From positions 563,001 through 627,000 of the forward strand of contig NZ_KQ130453.1 in assembly GCF_001046635.1 (NCBI RefSeq): 64,000 nucleotides of DNA. Direction: 5' to 3'. Each line of letters opens with the position of its first letter. The first letter of the stretch is position 1. Positions 30,170-38,106 of this stretch are shown one piece after another. Source of the DNA: Novosphingobium barchaimii LL02. GTDB taxonomy: Bacteria > Pseudomonadota > Alphaproteobacteria > Sphingomonadales > Sphingomonadaceae. A model generated the notes under the pieces. The model was not told where the DNA came from. It was given only the letters and a program-made list of their open reading frames with translations, and searched no databases. The position numbers were made by a program, and so were the translations under genes.

Positions 30170-31924
30170 TCATTCGAAAGGATCGCCAACGGGCTTGCCG
30201 TCTACGAACATCTGGCGCCGGGTTACATCACGCAGTTCTACTTTGCCGGACGCGATGCCGGCGTTAATCTGCTTGACCCGTTCGGTTCCGGGAAAAGTCT
30301 TGTCGCCGGGCTCGTTCGACCAGACATTGCCCTCCCGCCTCCATATGTTGACGCGCGTGCCTTGGAGAACAACCGCCTCATCGCTTCCAGCTTTGTATAC
30401 CACCGCGCAGGGATCTTCGAGGCCGCAAGCATTATAGTCGGGCAGCCTGGCGAGCAGTGTATCGGGTAGCGCAATCTTGCGCGGCAGGATGGTCAGGCGT
30501 TGTTGATCGATGACGGGCTTAGGGCTTTCCAGGCGTAAGTCGGAAACCTCCCAGCGACTCTTGGCCTTCGTCGCTTCGGCAGCGGCCGCGCGGATTGCCG
30601 GCGTGGCGCCGGTCCGGGCAAGGTCACGCACAGCTTCAACCCCGGCAGAGCCGAATTCGAAACGCAGCGCGCGCCAGTCGAACTTATCGGCAGGGGTGGT
30701 TCCATTTCTCAGGCGCGTGACTTGATCGCGGGTGGAAAGCGCCCCGAAGCTGACCAGCGGCGTCGAAAGCAGAAAAGCCAGTGCACACAGGGCGACTGCA
30801 AGATGCAGGTTGGCCGTGCGCAGATAAGCAGCTGGAGCCAACCGGCCACGTATCACGGCAACCAAACTGGCCAGACCATAAGCGCAGGCGATGCCGGTGA
30901 ACATAACCGCCCAGAGCCGGTCGGGTGTAAGACCGTACTGGTGGATGCGGCTGCCGGTGGAAATCGCGGCGATGACCGCCAGCGGCAGCACCGCCAGGCA
31001 CAGCGCCTGGGCGCTGAAGCGTAGCACAGGACTGCGGGGCGTCTGCATATCGGTCTCGCCGATGACGGCATTGGTCAGACACAGAGCGCCGATAATGCAG
31101 CCCAGCAGGATAGGCGTGGTCGACTTGGTTGCCTCCCACAAGGGCGCAAGGCCCGTGACGGGAATGGCCGCGAGAAAAACGATGAGCCCCAGCGCCAGCA
31201 CCGGCGCGAGTACCGCCAGCACAGTGGTGACCACCCGCTGCAGCAGGCCGAGGATCTGCTCGCGGTCGCGCAGCAGGCCGATGCCGGCGCCCAAGGCGGC
31301 GCCGATCAACATGAGGATAACCCAGTGCTCCTGTAGGAGATCGTGCAGCAAGCGGATGCCGATCAGCCGGAAGAGTTCGCCCAGCAGCAGCGCCATCAGC
31401 CAGGCAATGCAAACGAAGACCCAGGCTGCACACCACAGTACCACGTTGGTCCACGCGTAATGGTAGGCCTGTACATAGGGGATATCGAGGCGGCTATTGG
31501 CCTGGTCCCGGTAGCCCCGCCATGACTGAAAAAGCGGCGCGGCGATTATCACGCTGAGCAGAGCGCAGGCCGGTTGCCAGATATCAGCCGAGCCGTACCA
31601 ATTAAACGGCCCGTTCCAGTAAGTGGCGAGGGCCACCACAAAACCGGCGACAGCGGCGAAGCTCAAGGTCCACGTCGGCCTTGTTCGCTCGACCAGGAAG
31701 CCTAGTAATATCGCGCCGATACCCAGGAAAGTGGCAAGCGCCAGCTTGATCTGAGCGACTTCTTCCGATGCCGGGGGAATTTCATGGCGCAGGGTCAGGA
31801 CGTGGATCGCCAGCCCGGTGAACGCTCCAAGCAGCGCCAATCCCCAAGCTCGCAAAGGCCAGTCGGCAGGTGCGGCGTCAGCCTCGGATGGAGGGGGCGA
31901 CGAGGGCGATAAAAGGGTGCTCAT
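30170..31924 (-). CDS. DUF4153 multi-span membrane protein
   Basis: A 584-residue integral membrane protein with about 11 hydrophobic spans in the first 430 residues (for example YHYAWTNVVLWCAAWVFVCIAW and VILMLIGAALGAGIGLL), then a soluble C-terminal tail ending in WRREGNVWSNEP and MFVDGKPVGDPFE. The layout matches DUF4153 proteins, whose function is unknown. AAGGA lies 9 bases before the ATG. The operator-like palindrome at 32010-32047 is in its promoter region, and the secreted-protein genes just upstream run in the same direction. That suggests shared control by the TetR protein at 34503. Confidence 0.8.
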   Translation of the reverse strand: MSTLLSPSSPPPSEADAAPADWPLRAWGLALLGAFTGLAIHVLTLRHEIPPASEEVAQIKLALATFLGIGAILLGFLVERTRPTWTLSFAAVAGFVVALATYWNGPFNWYGSADIWQPACALLSVIIAAPLFQSWRGYRDQANSRLDIPYVQAYHYAWTNVVLWCAAWVFVCIAWLMALLLGELFRLIGIRLLHDLLQEHWVILMLIGAALGAGIGLLRDREQILGLLQRVVTTVLAVLAPVLALGLIVFLAAIPVTGLAPLWEATKSTTPILLGCIIGALCLTNAVIGETDMQTPRSPVLRFSAQALCLAVLPLAVIAAISTGSRIHQYGLTPDRLWAVMFTGIACAYGLASLVAVIRGRLAPAAYLRTANLHLAVALCALAFLLSTPLVSFGALSTRDQVTRLRNGTTPADKFDWRALRFEFGSAGVEAVRDLARTGATPAIRAAAAEATKAKSRWEVSDLRLESPKPVIDQQRLTILPRKIALPDTLLARLPDYNACGLEDPCAVVYKAGSDEAVVLQGTRVNIWRREGNVWSNEPGDKTFPGTERVKQINAGIASGKVELRDVTRRQMFVDGKPVGDPFE

Positions 31925-32009
31925 GGGCGCTGTCCTTTTCGGCTGGCGATCTGTCCACCGTGATGTGACCGCGAGGGCTGCGGATGGATGACCTGGCCCT
32001 AACCTATAA

Positions 32010-32047
32010 ATGATCGATGTTCAATAAAATAATTGAACATCGATCAT
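32010..32047. promoter_or_regulatory. 16-base palindrome, operator-like (site B)
   Basis: ATGATCGATGTTCAAT (32010-32025) and its exact complement (32032-32047) are separated by 6 A/T bases. It lies 86 bases upstream of the DUF4153 start. The half-site is the closest to the consensus of four related sites. It is probably bound by the TetR protein encoded at 34503-35102, which is flanked by two of the other sites. Confidence 0.65.
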
Positions 32048-32054
32048 AAGGTGC

Positions 32055-32531
32055 TCACGAATAGAAGGGAATGCGGCCCATTTTGTAACTGCCGCCCCAA
32101 GGTATGAACACGATCTGGTCGGTCTCATTGGGCAGGTCGAGAAGATATTCGCCTTTGACGATGGGTCCCGGCGCTTCGCCGTCATCGCTGCCCGGGCGAA
32201 AGGCACGGAAGCGGCCTTCGCGTATGCCGGCGATCACGGCGGGCGTGAAGATACGCGCGTAGTTCTTCAGCAGATCGGCGCGGGTATCGGCGGAGCGGGC
32301 CGGTTCGGCACCGCTGAAGTCCTTGAACGGCAAGGCCGTCATGTCGGCGACCCGTTCCCGGTCGTCGGCGAGCACGGCTTTCTGGAAGTCCGAGAAGAAG
32401 CTGGGGAAGGGGCGTCGCAAACGGGATTCCGCGGCAAGCGTAGCCTTGGGCGCTTGCGCCTGAACTGCCGATGGCAGCATAGCGGCAAGAGCGAAGCATA
32501 TGACCAATTTACACGTCCGGGAACAATACAT
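32055..32531 (-). CDS. Secreted protein of unknown function (158 residues)
   Basis: Signal peptide MYCSRTCKLVICFALAAMLP cleaves near AVQA. The mature part contains FPSFFSDFQKAVLADDRERVADMTALPFKDF and ends DQIVFIPWGGSYKMGRIPFYS. The first block resembles small periplasmic domains of the SnoaL/NTF2-like or DUF-type where helices precede a beta-sheet, but no family can be named. GAGG before the ATG at 32531 supports the start. It is the last of a run of secreted-protein genes on this strand, 29 bases after the preceding gene. Confidence 0.7.
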   Translation of the reverse strand: MYCSRTCKLVICFALAAMLPSAVQAQAPKATLAAESRLRRPFPSFFSDFQKAVLADDRERVADMTALPFKDFSGAEPARSADTRADLLKNYARIFTPAVIAGIREGRFRAFRPGSDDGEAPGPIVKGEYLLDLPNETDQIVFIPWGGSYKMGRIPFYS

Positions 32532-32560
32532 GGATCGGATCCTCGTGGCAGGGTGCGGTT

Positions 32561-32980
32561 TCAGAGCGAATCGTCGCTCATCTTGACCAGTGTCCAGCAC
32601 TGGCCAGTGCGGCGGAACAGGTAGCGCAGCTGATAGCCGCCGTCGGACTGCGCCAGCTTCACTTCGCGGTCGTTGGCCGAAGGGATGCTTATGCTGGTTT
32701 CCAGACGCTGGGCTCCGCGCTGTGCCTTGTCTGGCATCAGGGGAAACTCGATTTCGCCGGCGACCAGCATCTCTTCAACCGGAGTGGGTTCTGGCTGGGC
32801 GTCGGCATCGACGTGGCTCGATGCCAACGGCACCGCGACATGTGTGCGCTGGACTGCCGGGTCGTCCATGAAGGCAGTAAGGAAGCCCTTGAAATCTTTC
32901 GCGGGGCAAGTCGCGGCGAGGGATGGCATGGGCGCAGCCATGGCCAGCGCCAGCAATGTAGCTTTGGACGTTTTCTTCAT
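32561..32980 (-). CDS. Secreted protein of unknown function (139 residues)
   Basis: Signal peptide MKKTSKATLLALAMAAPMPS with cleavage about SLAA. The mature protein starts with CPAKDFKGFLTAFMDDPAVQRTHVAVPL and ends GGYQLRYLFRRTGQCWTLVKMSDDSL. The FKGFLTAF...DPAVQRTHVAVPL pattern is reminiscent of DUF4348-type domains (a weak impression), and the two Cys could form a disulfide. AAGGAG 6 bases before the ATG at 32980 fixes the start; a longer upstream frame is unsupported. It lies 25 bases downstream of the 270-residue secreted protein. Confidence 0.72.
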   Translation of the reverse strand: MKKTSKATLLALAMAAPMPSLAATCPAKDFKGFLTAFMDDPAVQRTHVAVPLASSHVDADAQPEPTPVEEMLVAGEIEFPLMPDKAQRGAQRLETSISIPSANDREVKLAQSDGGYQLRYLFRRTGQCWTLVKMSDDSL

Positions 32981-33005
32981 TGCAAACTCCTTGGGACAAG
33001 TGCGA

Positions 33006-33818
33006 TCAGGGCGCGGCGCTGCCGATGTAGAGGGACTTGCCGGCATCGAAATTCCAGATGACATTTTCCTTCTCGGTCACAGGGCGCACTTTGCCGCCTG
33101 GCCCTGATGTGGTGCCGCTGACCTTGCCTTCCAGTTCCGGCCAGCCATCGTTCGAACTGCGGCCGGTGGTAGCCAGCCAGCCGAATGAGTTGTAGCAGCG
33201 ATTGGGCTGTGCCCCCTGATCGCAGTCGAGGCTGTTGTCCGCACCGATGTTGATGGAGCCCGCATAAGTCCACTCGCCAGACTTATCCGGCACACTGCGG
33301 AACATGTTGTAATTGTGCATGGTGATACCGCCCATAGCCGTCTCGGAAGTGGGGTAACCGATGAGTATGCCGCCCGGTACCGCCTTTTCGAAGAGGGGCA
33401 GGCCGTCCTCCTCCACGGGTGGATTGCCAGCTGTGCCACTGGGATAGACCCCGCCAAAATCGATCTGTCGGGCAAGCAGCTTCCAGCGCCCCCCTTCCTG
33501 CACGTAGGTAACCTGCGCGAGCGAAAGTTTTGTGTAGGGGGACGCAATACCGTTTTCGCCGGGCGGATTACGTGCGGTGGCGACGACGGTGTACCACTTC
33601 TTGCCGTCGATATTCGAGTTCAGGCTAAGCCAGTAGGACACTTCTTTGCCTTCCAGCATGCAGGTCTCGTCGTGGACGGGGGTTTTGCAGATGGCGCCCA
33701 AGGCATCTTCGTGTTTGGGCACGGATGGCTCGGGGGCGGCTTGCGCGTAGGCGGGTCCAGCGGGGAAAAGCGTGGCGGCCATTGGCATGAGCAGCAGCGG
33801 GGAACGGGTTTTGTTCAT
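33006..33818 (-). CDS. Secreted protein of unknown function (270 residues)
   Basis: Signal peptide MNKTRSPLLLMPMAATLFPA ends near AYAQA. The mature part has KTPVHDETCMLEGKEVSYWLSLN, an ASPYTKLSLAQVTYVQEGGRWKLL strand-rich block, a Gly-rich GGILIGYPTSETAMGGI segment, and a Cys pair around DNSLDCDQGAQPNRCYN. No family is recognised. It sits between the broken gene and the 139-residue protein in one transcriptional direction, so it is probably cotranscribed with them. It may be a periplasmic or cell-surface component under the TetR regulator at 34503. Confidence 0.72.
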   Translation of the reverse strand: MNKTRSPLLLMPMAATLFPAGPAYAQAAPEPSVPKHEDALGAICKTPVHDETCMLEGKEVSYWLSLNSNIDGKKWYTVVATARNPPGENGIASPYTKLSLAQVTYVQEGGRWKLLARQIDFGGVYPSGTAGNPPVEEDGLPLFEKAVPGGILIGYPTSETAMGGITMHNYNMFRSVPDKSGEWTYAGSINIGADNSLDCDQGAQPNRCYNSFGWLATTGRSSNDGWPELEGKVSGTTSGPGGKVRPVTEKENVIWNFDAGKSLYIGSAAP

Positions 33819-33828
33819 CGCGGTACCC

Positions 33829-34391
33829 TCAGTTCAACGAATTCATGAATACCAGCCAGCTTTCGCTTCGCGCCTTCTGCGTTGCCGCATCGGCGCTTCG
33901 CACGTGGCACAGCCTGTAGCTGTCGTCGTGGTCTTCTTCGGAAGAGGGGCTGCAGGACCAGACGGTCGTATCCAGGGTTTCATGCGGCGTGACCACACTG
34001 ACGATCCGCGAGCCCATGATGCCGTTCATCATGTCCGGCCACTCGCTGTCGGGATCGGACGACCGGGAGCACATTCTGTTGAATTTCGGATTCTCGCCGC
34101 TGGGCGGGAAGCAGTGCTCGGCCCGGTTGGCGTAAAGCGACTGCAGGAATGCTTTGCCGTTGGGCGATGCGGTGGCCTTCGGGAGACGGAAAAATTAGCA
34201 CGGTATAGTGCGATACCTGGCGCGAACTGCCGGCGAGAAGATGAACGCATTGAAGGTTTGATCGGCCTGCGCCCGCAAGTCGGCTGCAGCCATGGTGGCA
34301 CCGACAAGACCCGGCAGGGGCATGATCGGAAGCGTGGCGAAGGCCACGAAATGGCCGGAATTGATACAAACAGGATACGTTGCAGACGCAT
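33829..34391 (-). pseudogene. Broken secreted-protein gene (in-frame TAA, possible frameshift)
   Basis: One reading frame encodes ATMAAADLRAQADQTFNAFIFS... up to a TAA at 34195-34197. It then continues without further stops as FFRLPKATASPNGKAFLQ..., a CFPPSGENPKFNRMCS block and a Cys-containing tail ending FMNSLN at 33829. Both halves look protein-like and share one frame, so a premature stop is the simplest reading. The start is also disturbed. A signal-peptide-like MRLQRILFVSI begins at 34391 in another frame, while the main frame has only a poor GTG near 34347. It is the first gene of the secreted-protein block, directly opposite the TetR gene. A sequencing error is the alternative. Confidence 0.6.
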
Positions 34392-34439
34392 GACGGTACC
34401 CAACCCGTTGATTCTGTTCACACAGGTATCGCCGTATTA

Positions 34440-34470
34440 ATCGCTGTTCAATATAAATATTAAACACTAT
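34440..34470. promoter_or_regulatory. Imperfect palindrome in divergent promoter (site C)
   Basis: Left arm ATCGCTGTTCAAT (34440-34452) is identical to the site A inner arm except for one base. After a 6-base spacer, the right arm ATTAAACA (34459-34466) keeps only part of the symmetry. It lies between the broken secreted-protein gene (start 34391, leftward) and the TetR gene (start 34503, rightward), as expected for an autoregulatory operator. Confidence 0.6.
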
Positions 34471-34502
34471 ACAATTTAAGGCGATTTTCCTATGAATCCG
34501 CG

Positions 34503-35102
34503 ATGGCACGCCGATCAGATCATAGCCGCAAAGAACTGGAACAAATGCTCATCGTTGAGGGGCACAAGCACATGGCCGAAGTCGGCTTTGCGCGCTTCTC
34601 TGCTCGTGAAGTCGCGAAACGGATCGGCTATACCATCGGCACTCTCTACAACGTCTTCGGCAGCTACGACCGGCTAATCATCGCGATCAACACCCGCACG
34701 TTTGTGTTGTGGACCGACTATATTCGCAAGGCGCTGGCAGAGGGCGGGGAAGACCGCATCCGCGCACTGGTCGGAGGGTACTTCGGCTTTGCCCGGTCCA
34801 ACCGCAATGCCTGGATGGCAATCTACGATCATCATCTGCCACCCGACGCCGCCATGCCGCCCGAGCATGACTTGCTACGCGGCGAACTGACCGACGTCGT
34901 GGTGGCTGAGGTAGCCGCAGCGCTGCCCGAATCTTGCCGTGACCAGGCACCGCGGCTTGCCCGGTCCCTGGTCGCCACGGTCCACGGCCACTGCACGTTT
35001 GATCTCAATGGCAGCTTCGCCTTGATGGGTGAACGCGATCCGGCGGGGCTTGCTCTGGCGCGCGTGCGTGAGAGCCTCACCAATGCGCTTGACCATTGCT
35101 GA
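34503..35102 (+). CDS. TetR-family transcriptional regulator
   Basis: A 199-residue regulator. The HTH is HMAEVGFARFSAREVAKRIGYTIGTLYNVFGSYDRLIIAI. The C-terminal region (VHGHCTFDLNGSF with ALMGERDP) matches the WHG-type C-terminal domain. Related palindromes lie on both sides (34440-34470 and 35135-35168), at 32010 and at 29889, so it is the obvious candidate binder. It probably represses itself and the divergent secreted-protein and DUF4153 genes. The ligand is unknown. Confidence 0.9.
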   Translation: MARRSDHSRKELEQMLIVEGHKHMAEVGFARFSAREVAKRIGYTIGTLYNVFGSYDRLIIAINTRTFVLWTDYIRKALAEGGEDRIRALVGGYFGFARSNRNAWMAIYDHHLPPDAAMPPEHDLLRGELTDVVVAEVAAALPESCRDQAPRLARSLVATVHGHCTFDLNGSFALMGERDPAGLALARVRESLTNALDHC

Positions 35103-35134
35103 AGGGCTGACAACACTACATTTTATTCTAAATT

Positions 35135-35168
35135 GATCGTTGTTCATAAATTGTATTGAACATAGATC
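35135..35168. promoter_or_regulatory. Imperfect palindrome downstream of TetR (site D)
   Basis: GATCGTTGTTCA (35135-35146) and TGAACATAGATC (35157-35168) pair at 10 of 12 positions. They keep the same half-site and spacing as site B. It lies 33 bases after the regulator stop in the gene-poor stretch 35103-35450, where I see no credible gene on either strand. A target gene to the right is not obvious. Confidence 0.5.
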
Positions 35169-35450
35169 GTAATTTTTCGATCCCTGTAGCTTGACGATTT
35201 GCCGCGATCCTCGCCAAGGGTTTCAGCGAGTAATCGATGCAAGTCTATGTCACTGGCTCAGGGCAATACTTGCCCGGGCCGTGGGTCACCAACGATCGTA
35301 TGGGCGACTATATCGGCCACTCGTCCGGCCACGTCGACCACCCGCACCCGCCACCGTCTGGCTGAGCGAACTGATGCGGCTTGTGGATGAAGAAAAAGTC
35401 GATGCGGACAGGGGCGACCATTTCCCGCATGCGGACTTCTGTAGTCGTAA

Positions 35451-35576
35451 TCACTGGCGGATGTCAGGAGTTTGAGCCTTCCGGCACCTGGCGGCGAACC
35501 ACATGGCTCCGACGATGAACCAGAGCACAAGTGCTATCAGGCGCATCGGGACGGTCAGGATGAGCAGCCAGCCCAT
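35451..35576 (-). CDS. Candidate 41-residue membrane microprotein
   Basis: Short frame MGWLLILTVPMRLIALVLWF, then IVGAMWF and a basic tail ending TPDIRQ: one clear hydrophobic span with positive residues after it, so the C-terminus is probably cytosolic. Its ATG overlaps the TGA of a 70-codon open frame immediately upstream (35576-35788, ending ...VLGADISQLLYTGV) in a TGATG arrangement, as in coupled genes. There is no strong ribosome-binding site. Neither frame is recognised; the coupling is the main support. Confidence 0.35.
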   Translation of the reverse strand: MGWLLILTVPMRLIALVLWFIVGAMWFAARCRKAQTPDIRQ

Positions 35577-35816
35577 CACACGCCCGTGTAGAGCAACTGG
35601 CTTATATCGGCACCTAGGACGAAGCAAGGATCTGCCATAGCCTCATTGACACGCCAGCCCAGCATTCCTGCCGCGGCACGTGCCAGGAAACGGAAATTTC
35701 CGCCTTGGCGTGGCTTTGAAGAAGGAGTTGCCGCGCCAACAATTGCGCGAGCGTTTGGGGGCACGACCTTGCGCGGTGCTATCGACATGTCCGACCGCTG
35801 GCAGAGATCGCGACGG

Positions 35817-36035
35817 TCAAACCAGACCGTTGGCGATAGCGAAGGCCACCATGTGCGAGCGGTTGCGGGTGCGCGTCTTCAATCTGATATGATCTATGTG
35901 CCTTTCCACCGTGCGCGGGGCGATGTTCAACTGCTTGGCGACTTCCTTGGCGGACAGTCCCTGGGCAATTGCACGCAAGATCTCCGATTCCCTGTTGGTC
36001 AGCCCTTCAATGCTTACGCCAACTCCATCAGCCAT
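35817..36035 (-). CDS. Single-domain LuxR/GerE-type HTH protein
   Basis: A 72-residue protein that is only a GerE helix-turn-helix: LTNRESEILRAIAQGLSAKEVAKQLNIAPRTVERHIDHIRLKTRTRNRSHMVAFAIANG. There is no receiver, PAS or autoinducer domain. The ATG at 36035 gives a compact domain; longer upstream frames lack similarity. It is divergent from a close paralogue at 36310 and lies next to the EPS genes. Stand-alone GerE proteins often bind DNA with or against full-length LuxR partners; the target here is unknown. Confidence 0.85.
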   Translation of the reverse strand: MADGVGVSIEGLTNRESEILRAIAQGLSAKEVAKQLNIAPRTVERHIDHIRLKTRTRNRSHMVAFAIANGLV

Positions 36036-36309
36036 ACCGTCAGTCCAATTTGTTGCACATCTGACCAACCATAGTTGCTGGCAGCAACGCGATCTTCCGG
36101 TGATTGCGGCTACGATGCAACGGCAATAGATGTACGTAAAAAAACGTACTGCGAACAAAACTGGTGCTCGCACTACAAACTGTGTTATATAAATTTACCG
36201 ATGGGAAAATCCTATAGGGGTCGCCAGCGAAGTTTCGATTTCCCAAAATTCCAAGTGTGAAGCCTTGAGTAAAATAATCTCTTGTTTTCATGAATTTATG
36301 GGGGAAATT

Positions 36310-36558
36310 ATGGCCGAAAAACTTTGCAATCTGCAACTCACCGTTCGGGAATCTGAGGTGGTTTGCTTGGTGGCTCGCGGGATGTCCGCGAAAGAGGTCG
36401 CACTAACTTTGTCAATCGCACCATGCACGGTTGAGCGGCATGTTGAAAACGTGCGGTTGAAAACCCGCACTAGAAACCGCGTTCACATGATTGCCTATGT
36501 CATCCGCAACGGCATGATTGGTGATGCGGCGCCGGGATATATATTCAACGCGGCCTAG
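36310..36558 (+). CDS. Single-domain LuxR/GerE-type HTH protein (paralogue)
   Basis: An 82-residue GerE-only protein: LTVRESEVVCLVARGMSAKEVALTLSIAPCTVERHVENVRLKTRTRNRVHMIAYVIRNGM. It shares the SAKEVA, IAP-TVERH and RLKTRTRNR-HM blocks with the divergent protein at 35817, so the two arose by duplication. GGGGGAA 6 bases before the ATG at 36310 sets the start. The 275-base divergent gap holds both promoters. The sugar-transferase gene starts 16 bases after its stop, so it is probably the first gene of that operon and a local EPS regulator. Confidence 0.88.
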   Translation: MAEKLCNLQLTVRESEVVCLVARGMSAKEVALTLSIAPCTVERHVENVRLKTRTRNRVHMIAYVIRNGMIGDAAPGYIFNAA

Positions 36559-36573
36559 ACATTGGGGGCACCA

Positions 36574-38076
36574 ATGACGGCGCTATCATCCGATCCTCAC
36601 AGTCTCGGTAACGGCGATGGTGTCCTGCGAGAAAGCGGGCTTCCCGACGGTCGGGCCTGGTCGATACCGATACAGTGCATGCAAGGCGCTGTACGCTTCA
36701 TCGATATAGGTCTCATCGTCGCAGCCAGTTTGCTCGCAGGGGAGGTGCTGGGGCACTACGAAGGACAAATGCAGACGCTTCGCCTCGATCGAATCGGGGT
36801 GGTGTCTAGCGCTCTCTTCGCGGTAATAGCCCAACTCGTTGGGGCTTACGAACTTCAGGCTCATCTTTCGGCGGGTCGGTCGGTAATGCGGGCATTGAAT
36901 GCCTGGGCAGGGGTAACGCTATTCGTTCTTGGTCTTAGTGCCGCTTTGCTTGGCAGGATGCCGCTTGCTGCGGGCGATATCTATATCTGGTCTATCGCTT
37001 GCGGCAGTGCTCTAGCGCTGGGCCGGATCGGCATGGCTACGGCAATGACGGGCCTGCGGCGGCGCGGGGTGTTCGATCAACGCAGTGCCGTGATCGGAAC
37101 CGGGCAACAAGCGGCTGAACTGGTTCGTTATATAACGCAGCACAAGCTACTGACGCTTTCACTCACGGGCTTTTACTGTGACGATGAATCCGAACCTCTC
37201 GATTTCCAGACCATGCCGCAGGGCGGCGCGTTGCCCTATCGCGGCAACATTACTGCCTTGCTGACGGCGATCCGCCTTGGGGCGATTGACCGGGTCATCA
37301 TCGCATTGCCGCAGGGGCAGGAAAACCGGGCCCGCGCGATCGTGGCCCGCTTGTCGGATACTCCGGTCGAAATTCGCCTGGCGCCTGCAAGCGGCGGCTT
37401 TTCCTGGACGCAGAATGCCGTGACGGTGCTGGGCGAGTGGCCTGTCCTCACATTGCTGGACTGGCCGCTTTCACGCGGGCAGCGCCTGCTCAAGGCAACG
37501 GAAGATCGTTTGCTTTCAATGTTGGCACTGATCCTGCTGGCGCCGCTGATGCTGATCGTCGCGATCGCCATCAAGCTGGATTCGCCGGGGCCGGTGCTGT
37601 TCCGGCAGAAGCGGCAGGGCTATAACTGCCGCGACTTTGAAATCCTGAAATTCCGCACCATGCAGGTCTCTGGGGACGCGGATGCCGTGGTGCAGGCGCG
37701 GCGAAACGACCCGCGCGTCACTGCCGTTGGCGCTATCCTCCGGCGGACCAGCCTGGACGAACTGCCGCAGTTGCTCAATGTTCTGCTGGGCCATATGTCG
37801 ATGGTGGGGCCGAGGCCTCATGCCGTATCGACCCGCGCCGCCGGCCGCCTGTTCGGAGAGATATCGCAGTCCTACCCAGCGCGGCATAACGTGAAGCCTG
37901 GCATGACAGGCTGGGCGCAAGTCTGCGGTTGGCGCGGCGAAACGCATAGCGAGGAGCAACTGCTCCGTCGTCTGGAACATGACCTTTACTACGTGCGCAA
38001 CTGGTCAATCTGGTTCGATCTGCGTATCCTGGCGCAGACGGTCGTGACGGTGCTGCGCCAGCAGAACGCATACTGA
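36574..38076 (+). CDS. Polyprenyl-phosphate sugar-1-phosphate transferase (WcaJ/GumD-like)
   Basis: A 500-residue initiating enzyme of EPS synthesis. It has four or five N-terminal membrane helices (to about residue 155), a CoA-binding-like Rossmann domain (about 165-290), then a membrane helix ([18 protein letters not shown]) and the bacterial sugar transferase domain. That domain shows [24 protein letters not shown]-like [36 protein letters not shown] and [20 protein letters not shown]. It puts a sugar-1-phosphate (often glucose) on undecaprenyl phosphate in the inner membrane. It follows the LuxR-type gene closely, while its partners in the pathway lie beyond the NRPS/PKS block. Confidence 0.94.
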   Translation: MTALSSDPHSLGNGDGVLRESGLPDGRAWSIPIQCMQGAVRFIDIGLIVAASLLAGEVLGHYEGQMQTLRLDRIGVVSSALFAVIAQLVGAYELQAHLSAGRSVMRALNAWAGVTLFVLGLSAALLGRMPLAAGDIYIWSIACGSALALGRIGMATAMTGLRRRGVFDQRSAVIGTGQQAAELVRYITQHKLLTLSLTGFYCDDESEPLDFQTMPQGGALPYRGNITALLTAIRLGAIDRVIIALPQGQENRARAIVARLSDTPVEIRLAPASGGFSWTQNAVTVLGEWPVLTLLDWPLSRGQRLLKATEDRLLSMLALILLAPLMLIVAIAIKLDSPGPVLFRQKRQGYNCRDFEILKFRTMQVSGDADAVVQARRNDPRVTAVGAILRRTSLDELPQLLNVLLGHMSMVGPRPHAVSTRAAGRLFGEISQSYPARHNVKPGMTGWAQVCGWRGETHSEEQLLRRLEHDLYYVRNWSIWFDLRILAQTVVTVLRQQNAY

Positions 38077-38106
38077 CCGGCTAGCCGCCGCGCGAAACCT
38101 GATGGA

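Noticed and set aside
29970-30469. Plus-strand frames after the 21-base palindrome as its target gene
   Set aside because: They overlap the 3' end of the DUF4153 gene on the other strand and show no motif or ribosome-binding site.
34195-34197. TAA in the broken secreted gene as programmed recoding
   Set aside because: TAA is not used for selenocysteine or pyrrolysine, and no stimulatory hairpin is seen; a mutation or base error is simpler.
35191-35530. Overlapping frames on both strands in the gap after the TetR gene
   Set aside because: Arg/Pro-rich, no ribosome-binding site and no recognisable similarity; not listed as genes.
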